A DNA stretch of 48,082 nucleotides, from the NCBI GenBank assembly GCA_937873685.1, contig CALMYO010000201.1, positions 1 to 48,082 of the forward strand, read 5' to 3'. Numbering within the stretch: the first letter of the stretch is position 1; every line of letters begins with the position of its first letter. The DNA comes from an uncultured Paracoccaceae bacterium. Lineage in GTDB: Bacteria > Pseudomonadota > Alphaproteobacteria > Rhizobiales > Rhizobiaceae. Below the pieces are notes generated by a model. The model did no database searches, was not told the DNA's origin, and was given only the letters and a program-made list of their open reading frames with translations. Of the stretch, positions 7,614 through 15,975 are shown piece after piece. A program made the translations under genes and the position numbers.

Positions 7614-8979
7614 TTCGCTTGCCGCCCGCACGCTGATCCTGTCGTCGCTCTGGGCGGTCATAGCCGTCCTGCTGATCGCCTATGTGATCATCGCGCTCTA
7701 TCGCAGCGAAGCCGAGAAGAGCTTCGACAACCTGCTTTCCGCCCACCTGTTCAACCTGATCAGCGCTGTCGGTGTTTCCGATTCCGGCGATCTGACCGGC
7801 GCGCCGGATCTCGGCGACCTGAGCTATACCCGCCCGCTTTCGGGCTGGTACTGGGCGGTGGAGCCGGTAACGCCGAACCTGAAGGGAGCGGTGCGATCGC
7901 CCTCGATGAACGGCCGGTCGGTTCCGTCGGTCTCCACGCAGGCCGTCTCTTTCGATAGCAATTTTCGCCGCGCCTACATGACCGAGGGCCTGGACGGCGA
8001 AATACTGAAGGCTGTCGAGGCCGAATACGTCATGGATTCGCAAGGCAACATCGCGCGGTTTCGCGTGATGGGCAACGCCAGCGAATTCGAAGCCGGCATC
8101 AATGCTTTCGCACGTCAACTGGCTGTCTATCTGGCGCTGTTCGGTCTCGGCAGCGTTGCAGTGAATGCGCTCGCCATCCTGTTTGGCCTGCGGCCGCTCG
8201 ACCATGTGCGCCAGGCGCTTTCAGCGATCCGCGCCGGCAACCGCGCCGCGCTGGAAGGCCGGTTTCCGCGCGAGATCGAACCGCTGGTCAAGGAAATGAA
8301 TGCGCTTATCGACAACAACCGCCGGATCGTCGAGCGTTCGCGCACCCAGGTCGGAAATCTTGCCCACTCGCTGAAGACGCCGCTCGCGGTGATCGTCAAC
8401 GAAGGGGCGGCTGTCGGCGGCGCGACTGGCGAGCGCATCGGCGCGCAGGCGCGCGCCATGGAGTACCAGATCCAGCACTATCTGCAGAAGGCGCGGGTAG
8501 TCGCCCAGCGCGACAGCGTCGTCTTTCGCACGCCGGTCGCGCCCCAGATTGAGACGCTCGTGCGCGTCATGAAGCGCATCAATCCCGGCAAGGAAATAGT
8601 TGCTCCCACGCCCGCCGGCGGGATCGTCTTTGCTGGCGAGAAGGAAGACCTCGACGAGATCGCCGGCAACCTGCTTGAAAACGCCGCGAAATGGAGCCGT
8701 TCCCGCATCGAGGTCGCCGCGGCGGCGCTGGCGCCGGAGGCGGACGGGCGGCGGTTCTTTACCCTGATTGTTGATGACGATGGCCCAGGGATCGCGGAAG
8801 CCGATCGGCAGAAGGCGCTCAAACGCGGTCAACGGCTTGACGAGAAGACGCCGGGCACCGGCCTCGGCCTCTCGATCGTCGTCGACACCGCGCGCGAATA
8901 CGGCGGCGATGTCGCCCTTTCGCGTTCGCCGCAGGGCGGTTTGCGCGTCGTGGTCACCTTGCCGATGGCGCCGGAGTAG
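7603..8979 (+). CDS. feuQ: Sensor histidine kinase FeuQ
   Basis: A 458-residue membrane kinase, partner of FeuP. The start at 7603 (MRLDSLAARTLI) gives a short cytoplasmic lead, TM1 at about residues 9-32, a periplasmic sensor loop to about residue 165, TM2 at about 168-190 and a HAMP-like linker. The phospho-acceptor is H255 in AHSLKTPL, a PhoQ/FeuQ-type H box. The ATPase domain shows N (LLENAAKW), G1 (DDDGPGI) and G2 (GTGLGLSI) boxes. An in-frame GTG upstream at 7576 would add nine residues inside feuP and is less likely. The periplasmic loop is where a FeuN-type partner would act. Confidence 0.87.
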   Translation: MRLDSLAARTLILSSLWAVIAVLLIAYVIIALYRSEAEKSFDNLLSAHLFNLISAVGVSDSGDLTGAPDLGDLSYTRPLSGWYWAVEPVTPNLKGAVRSPSMNGRSVPSVSTQAVSFDSNFRRAYMTEGLDGEILKAVEAEYVMDSQGNIARFRVMGNASEFEAGINAFARQLAVYLALFGLGSVAVNALAILFGLRPLDHVRQALSAIRAGNRAALEGRFPREIEPLVKEMNALIDNNRRIVERSRTQVGNLAHSLKTPLAVIVNEGAAVGGATGERIGAQARAMEYQIQHYLQKARVVAQRDSVVFRTPVAPQIETLVRVMKRINPGKEIVAPTPAGGIVFAGEKEDLDEIAGNLLENAAKWSRSRIEVAAAALAPEADGRRFFTLIVDDDGPGIAEADRQKALKRGQRLDEKTPGTGLGLSIVVDTAREYGGDVALSRSPQGGLRVVVTLPMAPE

Positions 8980-9059
8980 AGCCGATGAACTTGTCTTTGC
9001 GCGGCTTCCGGTTCATAGACGCTTTATCCGGTCTGGTCACACACGGGGAGCGGCGCGGG

Positions 9060-9524
9060 ATGAGCATGCGGATAACCAGCGCTGCGTTGCGTAGCCTTGC
9101 CATCGCCGCTTGCGGTCTCCTGCTCGCCGGCTGTCCGGGAACCGGGGTGACCGGGCGGGGTTTCTCCGGTCTTTCGGCTTCCGCGCCGTCGACAAGCGTT
9201 AAGCCACCAGTGGCTGTCGCGCTCGTACGCGCGCTCGGCTCCGGCCTTGCGCCCGAACCGGTGCTTGCGAAGCTGTCGGTGCGCGAACGCAATCTCGCTG
9301 TCCAGACCGAGTATCGTACGCTCGAGTATTCCGCCCCCGGCGAGCCCGAGCGTTGGGACGGCGACAAGCCTTCGACCTTCGGCGAGGTGACGGCTGCGCG
9401 GCCCTACCGCGTCGGGTCACAGGATTGCCGCCAGTACAAGCATGCCTTCAGCGTGGATGGCCGCAGGCTTGAAGCCCAGGGCACAGCCTGCCGCAACGAG
9501 GACGGAAGCTGGACGAGGGTGTGA
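9060..9524 (+). CDS. Lipoprotein of the 17-kDa / RT0821-Lpp0805 surface protein family
   Basis: A 154-residue protein with a basic start, a hydrophobic segment and the lipobox LLLAGC, so it should be lipidated and held in the outer membrane. The C-terminal half carries the pattern EYRTLEYSAPGEPERW, then RVGSQDCRQYKHAFSVDG and TACRNEDGSW, the signature of the 17-kDa surface antigen-like family (Brucella Omp/RT0821 type). The ATG at 9060 gives a normal signal peptide; the same frame is open from 8985 but would add 25 residues before it. It follows feuQ by 80 bases. Its molecular role is not known. Confidence 0.8.
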   Translation: MSMRITSAALRSLAIAACGLLLAGCPGTGVTGRGFSGLSASAPSTSVKPPVAVALVRALGSGLAPEPVLAKLSVRERNLAVQTEYRTLEYSAPGEPERWDGDKPSTFGEVTAARPYRVGSQDCRQYKHAFSVDGRRLEAQGTACRNEDGSWTRV

Positions 9525-9661
9525 TCCTTCTCCACTTTGGCGCCGAAAACCGGCGTTGGCTGGTCAGGCTTGGCGTGCAGCGGCGCATCACGCGCGGCGG
9601 ATTGCCTCGCAGGCGTTCCCACCCTTGGATTTGACGCAAACCGCGGCTAAAGCTGCCGTCC

Positions 9662-10819
9662 ATGTTGTTCTGGATCGTTGCCGCCGTCATCACCGTTGTG
9701 GCCCTGTTGCTTGCGCTTGCGCCTTTGCTTCGAGCGGCGGCTGGCGAGACGACCGACGATGCGCGCGATGTTGCCGTCTACCGCCAGCAGCTCGAAGAGA
9801 TCGACCGCGAGCGCGAGGCCGGACTGATCGGGCAGACGGAAGCGCAGACGGCGCGCGCCGAGATTGGTCGCCGCCTCATTGCAGCAGCGGACCGCGCCGA
9901 TGCGTTGCAGGCGGCTTCCGGATCCGGCGGCCGGCCGCGCGCCATCGCCCGCATGGCGTTGCTGGCGGGGATCGTGCTGGTTCCTGCCTTCACCCTTGGC
10001 AGCTATCTCGTCCTCGGCTCACCCGGTTTCGACGCCATGCCGCTTGCGGCGCGAAACGACCGTGAGGTCGCCAATCCGGAAATCGCAGAACTGATCGGCA
10101 AGGCCGAGCAGCATCTTGCCGAAAATCCCGAAGACGGCCGCGGATGGGATGTGCTCGCACCAATCTACCTGCGTCTTGGACGGTACGGTGATTCCGTCAT
10201 TGCATGGCGCAATGCGATCCGGCTGCTCGGCGAAAACGAGACCCGTCTTGCCGGCCTTGGCGAAGCAATCCTTGCCGCAGCTTCCGGCATCGTTACCGCC
10301 GAGGCCGAACAGGCGTTCGACAAGGCGTTGGCGCTGCGACCCGACCACCCGAAGGCGCTGTTCTTCCTCGGCCTGGCGCGCGCCCAGCAGAACGACGTTG
10401 CCGCCGCCCGGCAAATCTGGACGAAGGTTGCGGCAAGCGGCAAGGACTGGGCAGGCGCGGCCACCTCGGCGATCGCCGAACTCGACCAGCGCAATCCGCA
10501 GGTGGCGACCGGCGGCGCCGCGCCGAAGATCGATGACGAGACCATGGCCGCCGCCGCCGACATGGACAAGGACGCGCAGCGCCAGATGATCGACGGGATG
10601 ATTGCCCGCCTCGATGAGCGCTTGCGCGGTCAACCCGACGATTCCGAGGGCTGGAAACGGCTCATTCGCGCCTATGTTGTTCTGGGCGACAAGGCAAAGG
10701 CCGCCGACGCGCTGGCCCGCGCCGTTGGCGCATTCACCGTGACCGACGCACGGCGGGACGAAATCCTAGCTTTCGCCAGGGACCTCGGAGTGGAGACGCA
10801 GGAGACGACAACCCAATGA
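9662..10819 (+). CDS. ccmI: Cytochrome c maturation protein CcmI (CycH)
   Basis: A 385-residue inner membrane protein. TM1 is near residues 2-22 and TM2 near 98-118, with a cytoplasmic loop containing the conserved VYRQQLEEIDRE leucine-zipper-like stretch. The periplasmic part has TPR-like helices from about residue 135 (MPLAARND...AEQHLAENPEDGRGWDVLA pattern). CcmI binds the C-terminus of apocytochrome c and hands it to the CcmF-CcmH haem ligation complex. It starts the ccmI-ccmE-ccmF-ccmH operon (cycHJKL in rhizobia) and overlaps ccmE by four bases. Confidence 0.92.
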   Translation: MLFWIVAAVITVVALLLALAPLLRAAAGETTDDARDVAVYRQQLEEIDREREAGLIGQTEAQTARAEIGRRLIAAADRADALQAASGSGGRPRAIARMALLAGIVLVPAFTLGSYLVLGSPGFDAMPLAARNDREVANPEIAELIGKAEQHLAENPEDGRGWDVLAPIYLRLGRYGDSVIAWRNAIRLLGENETRLAGLGEAILAAASGIVTAEAEQAFDKALALRPDHPKALFFLGLARAQQNDVAAARQIWTKVAASGKDWAGAATSAIAELDQRNPQVATGGAAPKIDDETMAAAADMDKDAQRQMIDGMIARLDERLRGQPDDSEGWKRLIRAYVVLGDKAKAADALARAVGAFTVTDARRDEILAFARDLGVETQETTTQ

Positions 10820-11274
10820 CCCGCAAGCAGAAACGGCTTGCAATCATCTGCGCCGGCGCGGTGGTGCTCGGCCTGTCTGCCACTCTGGTGCTGACCGCGC
10901 TCCGCTCCGAGATCGTGTTCTTCCGCACTCCGACAGAAATCGTCAACGATCCGTCGATCGCCAACGGTCGCTTGCGCATCGGCGGGCTCGTCAACCAAGG
11001 ACCCGTGGTGCGTGGCGAGGGGGAGCGCGTGACCTTCGCCGTCCACGACACCGAACACGAACTCAAGGTGACCTATGTCGGCATCCTGCCGGACCTGTTC
11101 CGCGAGGGGCAGGGGATTGTCGCCGAAGGCACCGTGCAGCCGGACGGCACCTTTACCGCCGACACCGTGCTCGCCAAACACGACGAAACCTACATGCCGC
11201 GCGAAGTGGCCGATGCGCTGAAGGAAAAAGGCGTATGGCAGGGACAGGGTGAAACCACGGGGGCGACCCGATGA
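10816..11274 (+). CDS. ccmE: Haem chaperone CcmE (CycJ)
   Basis: A 152-residue protein with one N-terminal membrane anchor (about residues 8-28) and a periplasmic OB-fold. The haem-binding site is visible as H122 in LAKHDETYMP, with Y126 completing the HxxxY motif. CcmE receives haem from CcmC, binds it covalently through the histidine and passes it to CcmF. It overlaps ccmI upstream (ATGA) and ccmF downstream by four bases, so the three are translationally coupled. The length is normal for the family and nothing unusual is seen. Confidence 0.95.
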   Translation: MTRKQKRLAIICAGAVVLGLSATLVLTALRSEIVFFRTPTEIVNDPSIANGRLRIGGLVNQGPVVRGEGERVTFAVHDTEHELKVTYVGILPDLFREGQGIVAEGTVQPDGTFTADTVLAKHDETYMPREVADALKEKGVWQGQGETTGATR

Positions 11275-13253
11275 TCCCCGAACTCGGTCACTACGCCCTT
11301 GTGCTTGCTCTGGCGTTGTCGCTGGTGCAGGTCGTTTTCCCGCTCGTCGGCGCCCGCACCGGCGATGCCCGCCTTCTGGCCGTCGCGCCTGCAGCGGCGA
11401 TGTCCGTTTTCCTGTGTGTCGCGTTTTCCTTCTATGCCTTGACCGCGGGCTACGTGACTTCGGATTTCTCGATCCGCAACGTCTGGGAAAACTCCCATTC
11501 GCTCAAACCCATGCTCTACAAGATCACCGGCGTGTGGGGAAACCACGAAGGCTCCATGCTGCTTTGGGTGCTGATCCTGGTCTTCTTCGGCGCGTTGGTT
11601 GCCGCCTTCGGCGCAAACCTGCCATTGCGGCTGAAAGCCTTGGTCATCGCCGTGCAGGGCATGATCAGCATCGCATTTCTCCTGTTCATCCTGCTCACGT
11701 CGAACCCGTTTACGCGCCTCGATCCTGCGCCGTTCGAGGGTAACGATCTCAACCCGATCCTGCAGGATATCGGGCTCGCCATCCATCCGCCGCTGCTTTA
11801 TCTGGGGTACGTCGGCTTTTCGGTGTGTTTTTCCTTCGCCGCGCCCGCCGGGACGGACGGGGCAACCGGCGCGGCCGGGGCCCGCTGGGTCCGCCGGTGG
11901 ACACTGGCCGCCGGAATGTTCCTCACCGCCGGCATCGCGATGGGCTCTTACTGGGCCTATTATGAACTCGGCTGGGGCGGCTGGTGGTTCTGGGATCCGG
12001 TCGAGAACGCTTCGTTCATGCCCTGGCTTTCTGGCACGGCCTTGCTGCATTCGGCAATCGTGATGGAAAAGCGCTCGGCGCTGAAGGTCTGGACGATCCT
12101 GCTCGCCATCCTCACCTTCTCGCTGTCGCTGCTTGGCACCTTCCTCGTGCGTTCGGGCGTGCTCACCTCGGTACATTCCTTCGCGTCCGATCCGACGCGC
12201 GGCGTGTTCATCCTGATGATCCTGATCGCGTTCATCGGCGGTTCGCTGGTGCTGTTTGGCGTGCGCGCGCCCAACCTGAAGACCGGCGGCCTGTTTGCGC
12301 CGATCTCCCGCGAAGGCGCGCTGGTGCTCAACAACCTGTTCCTGACGGTAGCGACCGCGACCGTGCTGGTCGGCACATTGTATCCGCTGCTTTTGGAGGC
12401 GCTCACCGGCGAGAAGATTTCGGTCGGTCCGCCCTATTTCGACCTGACTTTCGGCCCGTTGATGGTGCCGTTGCTGATCGCAGTGCCTTTCGGAACCCTT
12501 CTGCCGTGGAAACGCGGCGACCTTTATGCCGCAGCCCAGCGCCTCTGGCTGGCGCTCGGCGTGGCGATCATCGCCGGTCTGGTCACGTTATGGATCGAAA
12601 CCGGTGCGCCGGTGCTCGCCGCCTTCGGCATTGCGCTCGGCGCCTGGCTGGTGGTGGGCGCATTTGCCGACCTGTGGCAGAAGGCGTCGTTCCGCCGCGT
12701 CGGTATCTCGACCGGCTTGTCGCGCCTCGTCGGTCTCCCCCGCTCGGTGTTCGGCTCGGCGATCGCCCATGCCGGCCTTGGCGTGTCGGTGCTCGGCATC
12801 GTCGCCGCCACTGCCTTCCAGACCGAAACGGTGAAAACCATGGCGCCGGGCGACGTCGTACCCGTCGCGGGATACGAACTGCGTTTCGAGGGGCTGCAGC
12901 CGCGCAAAGGACCGAACTATACCGAGGATGTCGGGCGATTTGCGCTGCTCGATCGCGGCGTGAAGGTCGCGGAGATGGAATCGGCCAAGCGCGTCTACAC
13001 CGCGAGGCGCATGCCGACGACCGAAGCCGGCATCGAGACCCGCTTCCTCAACCAGGTCTATGTCGCGCTTGGCGATCCCGTCGAAGGGCAGAACGCCATC
13101 GTGGTGCGGGTGTGGTGGAAGCCGCTGGTGACGCTTATCTGGTTCGGTTGCGTGGTGATGGTGATCGGCGGTATCGCCTCGCTCTCCGACCGCCGCCTGC
13201 GCATTGGCGCGCCGCAACCCTCCCGGCCACGCGGGGTGGCGCCGGCGGAATGA
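11271..13253 (+). CDS. ccmF: Haem lyase subunit CcmF (CycK)
   Basis: A 660-residue, many-times membrane-spanning protein. The WWD haem-handling domain is clear (GWGGWWFWDPVENASFMPWL near residues 233-252), and a C-terminal periplasmic domain precedes the last helix (WFGCVVMVIGGIASL). Together with CcmH and CcmI, CcmF attaches haem to apocytochrome CxxCH motifs. Start and stop overlap neighbours: ATGA with ccmE and AATGA with the hicA start at 13250. Normally ccmH would follow at once; here it is more than 3 kb away because of the hicAB pair and a transposon. Confidence 0.95.
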   Translation: MIPELGHYALVLALALSLVQVVFPLVGARTGDARLLAVAPAAAMSVFLCVAFSFYALTAGYVTSDFSIRNVWENSHSLKPMLYKITGVWGNHEGSMLLWVLILVFFGALVAAFGANLPLRLKALVIAVQGMISIAFLLFILLTSNPFTRLDPAPFEGNDLNPILQDIGLAIHPPLLYLGYVGFSVCFSFAAPAGTDGATGAAGARWVRRWTLAAGMFLTAGIAMGSYWAYYELGWGGWWFWDPVENASFMPWLSGTALLHSAIVMEKRSALKVWTILLAILTFSLSLLGTFLVRSGVLTSVHSFASDPTRGVFILMILIAFIGGSLVLFGVRAPNLKTGGLFAPISREGALVLNNLFLTVATATVLVGTLYPLLLEALTGEKISVGPPYFDLTFGPLMVPLLIAVPFGTLLPWKRGDLYAAAQRLWLALGVAIIAGLVTLWIETGAPVLAAFGIALGAWLVVGAFADLWQKASFRRVGISTGLSRLVGLPRSVFGSAIAHAGLGVSVLGIVAATAFQTETVKTMAPGDVVPVAGYELRFEGLQPRKGPNYTEDVGRFALLDRGVKVAEMESAKRVYTARRMPTTEAGIETRFLNQVYVALGDPVEGQNAIVVRVWWKPLVTLIWFGCVVMVIGGIASLSDRRLRIGAPQPSRPRGVAPAE

Positions 13254-13332
13254 ACTGGCAACGAGACAGCCGTAAACTCATTGCCATGCTTGAAAAGGAC
13301 GGTTGGGTGTTTTCTCAGGCAACAGGATCGCA
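13250..13332 (+). pseudogene. hicA: hicA toxin gene, 5' fragment (split by transposon)
   Basis: The first 28 codons of a HicA toxin (ending KDGWVFSQATGS). The fragment then reads into the left end of the transposon and stops at 13366 after 38 codons. HicA is a small double-stranded-RNA-binding-fold mRNA interferase. Joining this piece to 15993-16110 and counting the 8-bp duplication once restores one continuous frame of about 67 codons with the key histidine cluster GSHHHFAHP. The start overlaps the ccmF stop, so hicA was translationally coupled to the ccm operon. The toxin cannot be made in this state. Confidence 0.9.
13325..13332. repeat. Target site duplication, left copy
   Basis: The 8-bp sequence GGATCGCA lies directly before the left inverted repeat and again at 15985-15992 directly after the right one. 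An 8-bp duplication fits the 8-9 bp usually made by IS1-family elements. It shows insertion by transposition into hicA. Confidence 0.93.
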
Positions 13333-13354
13333 GGTAGTGTCTCAGTTTGAATTT
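13333..13354 (+). repeat. Left terminal inverted repeat of the transposon
   Basis: Twenty-two bases beginning GGTAGTGTCTCAGTTTGA are the exact reverse complement of 15963-15984. Identity stops immediately after base 22, which defines the element end. Confidence 0.95.
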
Positions 13355-13427
13355 AAGCCCGCTTGACACCCCTGTCGCATCCGGTCGCAAATTCCTGTAT
13401 GCTTTGCGGTGAGCATAGGAGGTTTTG

Positions 13428-13643
13428 ATGGGCTGGCGAGAGGATATGATAGAGCGGTATCGGTCCGATATTGCTCAAATGAGCGAGAGCATTGATATGA
13501 TGGAAGATGGGCTTGCCAAGATTGGCGAAGTGGCACCGTCTGGCAAAGTGACGGACATGAGCGCCGATTTAATAGCCCATTATCGGCGCACGATTAGCAT
13601 GCTGGAAGATGTAATCGCAAAGCTAGAATCCAAGGACTATTGA
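13428..13643 (+). CDS. Transposon passenger protein A, 71 residues, unknown
   Basis: A 71-residue acidic, probably all-helical protein (MGWREDMIERYRSD, then repeated I/L/M heptad-like spacing and a final MLEDVIAKLESKD). Helices seem to be separated by a short loop around VAPSGKVTD, suggesting a helical hairpin or coiled coil. An AGGAGG ribosome site stands before the ATG at 13428; an in-frame TTG just upstream is not needed. The stop overlaps the next start (tgATG), so the two small proteins are coupled. No family is recognised. Its place inside the transposon with coupled partners suggests an accessory role to the element or to the P63C protein. Confidence 0.75.
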   Translation: MGWREDMIERYRSDIAQMSESIDMMEDGLAKIGEVAPSGKVTDMSADLIAHYRRTISMLEDVIAKLESKDY

Positions 13644-13873
13644 TGCCAACTGGACCTAAAGGGCAGAAGCGCCCGGCCGATGTTATCGGCAATGCCGTCC
13701 GCGTCATGCGCATTGCGATAGGCGAGGAATCCGATGACGCACCGGACGACGGCAAAGACCCTGCCGCGAAGGCGCTCGGCGCGAAGGGCGGCAAGAAGCG
13801 TGCCGAAAACATGACGCCGGAGCGCCGTGCCGAGATTGCCAAATTGGCAGCGGAAAGCCGCTGGAAGAAGTAA
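13643..13873 (+). CDS. Transposon passenger protein B, 76 residues, basic C-terminal motif
   Basis: A 76-residue protein starting MPTGPKGQKRPADVIGNAV with an acidic middle and a very basic end. The C-terminus has the pattern GG-x2-RAE-x-M-TP-x2-R-A-x2-A-x2-AA-x2-RW, found in many small phage- and plasmid-linked proteins. The same pattern appears near the N-terminus of the P63C protein next door. It resembles KGG-type or nucleic-acid-binding tails, but binding is not shown by the sequence alone. The start overlaps the upstream stop by one base and the stop lies two bases from the convergent P63C stop. Confidence 0.78.
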   Translation: MPTGPKGQKRPADVIGNAVRVMRIAIGEESDDAPDDGKDPAAKALGAKGGKKRAENMTPERRAEIAKLAAESRWKK

Positions 13874-13875
13874 GC

Positions 13876-14946
13876 TTACTTGTGAGACGGTGAGTGGTAG
13901 GGCAACGGCAGCGAGAATTGAACCATTCGCCTCCCATAGTGTTGCGCGACTTTGTCGCGAAGTTCGCGCATGTTGACGCAAGTTTTCGACATGCCGATAA
14001 CCTCGTAACATCTGGACACGAGTGCCCGAACCCCGATATTTTCAGTCAGTTGCCGATGCCACCGAACGCCCGGAGGTGGCTTGTTGTTTTTCAGGTACTC
14101 GGCAACATCGTCGTCCAACGTGTCGTAGATCATTTCGATCACGAGTTTTCCCCACCACTTCGGACGGCTATGAAGTGAACCACTCCACCCTGTGAGCCTT
14201 CCGAATTCGGTCCATAATTCGTCCGGGAAGGTCTTTTCCCAAGCCCGCAGTTCATCGGCGATAAATGCCTTCAACTTCACTTGTAGGGCGTCTTCGGCGC
14301 GCTCGTACTGGTAGCCGGTTGCTTCATCGATTAGCGCCTCGAGACCGATCTTGGCGCATGCGGATAGAAACATGCTGGCTTTGATGGCCATTTCGCGCTG
14401 GCGATCTGTCATCTTGGGATAGGGCGAATTGGGGTCAAAGGAGGATTGAAGCGCCGCGACAAAGCCTTGGCACACTTCGATCATCAAATCAGCGGGGAGA
14501 CCCTTCACGGCCTTTTCCAACCCTTCAACCTCGAGCAATCTAAACGGCACCATTTTCTCGAGAACTAAGTCACTGTTAATAAATGGCTCTAGGGCTTTTA
14601 CTCCCAGATATTTCTCGAGCGCTCCGCCGCCCTTAATGCCTGTCAGAAGTTCGGTTGCCGAAGTTCGCCCGATGATCTTTTCGCCGGTATCGAGAACGTA
14701 GCAAGGCACCTCGAGGCCGACGATGTTCAAGGCACCACGCCACCGGGCGATTGGCATTGCTGGCTCTGGTGCGATCAGATCGTCTTCTGCTGGGGTAGCC
14801 TTTTCTGGCGCGTCGGCGCGCTTTGCCCACCGCGCCAGCGCAGCTTTTCGGGCGCTATCTGCCCTCTCTGCGGGCGTGAGCGCCTCCGCTCGCGCGAAGC
14901 CGCCCTTGGCTTTGGCTTCGTTTTTTTCGTCGTCATCGTTTGTCAT
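13876..14946 (-). CDS. P63C-domain protein (transposon passenger)
   Basis: A 356-residue protein. The start at 14946 is supported by AAGGAG ten bases upstream; the frame extends further to 15003 without a better site. Residues 15-40 hold the GG-x2-RAE-x-L-TP...AA-x2-RW motif shared with passenger B. The C-terminal 130 residues match the P63C domain: FPDELW near the middle, then a tryptophan-rich KWWGKLVIEMIYDTL, YLKNNKPPPGVRWHRQL and TENIGVRALVSRCYEVIGMS. P63C proteins are known from phages and mobile DNA with no established function. The middle part (RWRGALNIVGLEVPCYVLDTGEKIIGRT) looks like a small beta domain. It points towards the small passenger genes, away from the transposase. Confidence 0.85.
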   Translation of the reverse strand: MTNDDDEKNEAKAKGGFARAEALTPAERADSARKAALARWAKRADAPEKATPAEDDLIAPEPAMPIARWRGALNIVGLEVPCYVLDTGEKIIGRTSATELLTGIKGGGALEKYLGVKALEPFINSDLVLEKMVPFRLLEVEGLEKAVKGLPADLMIEVCQGFVAALQSSFDPNSPYPKMTDRQREMAIKASMFLSACAKIGLEALIDEATGYQYERAEDALQVKLKAFIADELRAWEKTFPDELWTEFGRLTGWSGSLHSRPKWWGKLVIEMIYDTLDDDVAEYLKNNKPPPGVRWHRQLTENIGVRALVSRCYEVIGMSKTCVNMRELRDKVAQHYGRRMVQFSLPLPYHSPSHK

Positions 14947-15084
14947 CCGAATCTCCTTGCGTGCATTATGCAGGCATATTACACTTTCGCAATGCACGCA
15001 CAAGCGAAATTATACGTGCATGAAGATGATTCTGGTGCACGCATAATGCTTGACACTAAGCATAAAAGTTCACATAATACGGGC
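14947..15084. promoter_or_regulatory. Divergent control region with repeated GCATAATGC/TGCGTGC motifs
   Basis: This 138-bp AT-richer region separates the P63C and transposase starts. Related motifs occur three times: TGCGTGCATTATGC at 14958-14971, GCAATGCACGCA at 14989-15000 and TGCACGCATAATGC at 15036-15049. The outer two share GCATAATGC and GCACGCA in opposite orientation. This arrangement is typical of operator sites that repress both directions. On the minus strand CTTGTG-N17-TAATAT and TTGCGA-N16-CATAAT are plausible promoters for the P63C gene. The binding protein is unknown; an element-encoded product is the simplest guess. Confidence 0.5.
15050..15078 (+). promoter_or_regulatory. Near-consensus sigma70 promoter of the transposase
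   Basis: TTGACA at 15050-15055 and CATAAT at 15073-15078 are separated by exactly 17 bases. The seventh base after the -10 box is the A of the transposase ATG (15085), so the predicted transcript would be leaderless. No Shine-Dalgarno sequence precedes that ATG, which agrees. The -35 box abuts the operator-like motif at 15036-15049, so a repressor there would block it. Confidence 0.65.
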
Positions 15085-15975
15085 ATGAACAAGCTGCCCG
15101 TCAAAACCCGTGCTCAAATCCTCAACATGCTCTGTGAGGGATCGTCCATGCGATCGATCTCCCGCATGACAGGCGTGTCGATCAACACTGTATTGAAGCT
15201 GCTGGTTGATGCTGGCGAGGCTTGCGCGGCTTTCCATGACGAGGCTGTGCGTGACGTGAAATCACAGCGGGTCCAGTGCGACGAAATCTGGTCTTTCACC
15301 TACGCCAAGCAAAAGAACGTCAAGACGGCGAAGTCTGCACCTGAACAGGCTGGCGACACTTGGACATGGACCGCTCTTGATGCCGACAGCAAGCTTATTG
15401 TCTCGTGGCTGGTTGGCGGTCGCGACAGCGAATATGCGATGGCCTTCATGGATGATGTAGCGTCTCGCCTTGCGAACCGCGTCCAGATGACGACTGACGG
15501 TCACCGGGCTTATCTGGAAGCCGTCGAAGGCGCTTTCGGTGCCGATGTGGACTATGCACAGTTGGTCAAGATTTACGGCTCTGCACCGGAAAGCGCGAAG
15601 GGTCGTTATTCACCCGCAGAATGCACCGGCATTCGCAAAACCCGCGTGGAAGGCGATCCCGATATCAAGCATGTCAGCACGTCATATGTAGAGCGCCAGA
15701 ACCTCACCATGCGGATGCACATGCGCCGGTTCACTCGATTGACGAACGCCTTTTCAAAGAAGTTTGAAAACCACGTTCACATGGTCGCGCTGTACACGGT
15801 GTTCTACAACTTCTGCCGCATTCACAAGAGCCTTCGGGTTACCCCGGCAATGGAAGCTGGCTTGTCGGAAACCGTTCGCGACTTCGATTGGATCGTTGAA
15901 CTGATGGATGCCCGCGCACCGAAGCCAGGCCCGCGCGGGCCTTTCAAAAAACGCAGCGAAGAAAATTCAAACTGA
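15085..15975 (+). CDS. IS1-family DDE transposase
   Basis: A 296-residue transposase in a single frame, unlike classical IS1, which needs a frameshift. An N-terminal helix-turn-helix (SMRSISRMTGVSINTVLKLL) is followed by the DDE catalytic core: D in QCDEIWSF, D in TTDGHRAYL and E in ERQNLTMRMHMRRFTR, with the IS1-type YNFCRIHKSLRVTPAMEAG end. The ATG at 15085 was chosen because it starts the conserved N-terminus and coincides with the predicted transcription start; upstream in-frame codons to 14968 lie in the control region. The stop codon falls inside the right inverted repeat. All catalytic residues are present, so the protein looks functional. Confidence 0.92.
   Translation: MNKLPVKTRAQILNMLCEGSSMRSISRMTGVSINTVLKLLVDAGEACAAFHDEAVRDVKSQRVQCDEIWSFTYAKQKNVKTAKSAPEQAGDTWTWTALDADSKLIVSWLVGGRDSEYAMAFMDDVASRLANRVQMTTDGHRAYLEAVEGAFGADVDYAQLVKIYGSAPESAKGRYSPAECTGIRKTRVEGDPDIKHVSTSYVERQNLTMRMHMRRFTRLTNAFSKKFENHVHMVALYTVFYNFCRIHKSLRVTPAMEAGLSETVRDFDWIVELMDARAPKPGPRGPFKKRSEENSN

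Noticed and set aside
15085-15975. Programmed frameshift as in classical IS1
   Set aside because: The transposase is complete in one frame with HTH and DDE residues, so no frameshift is needed.
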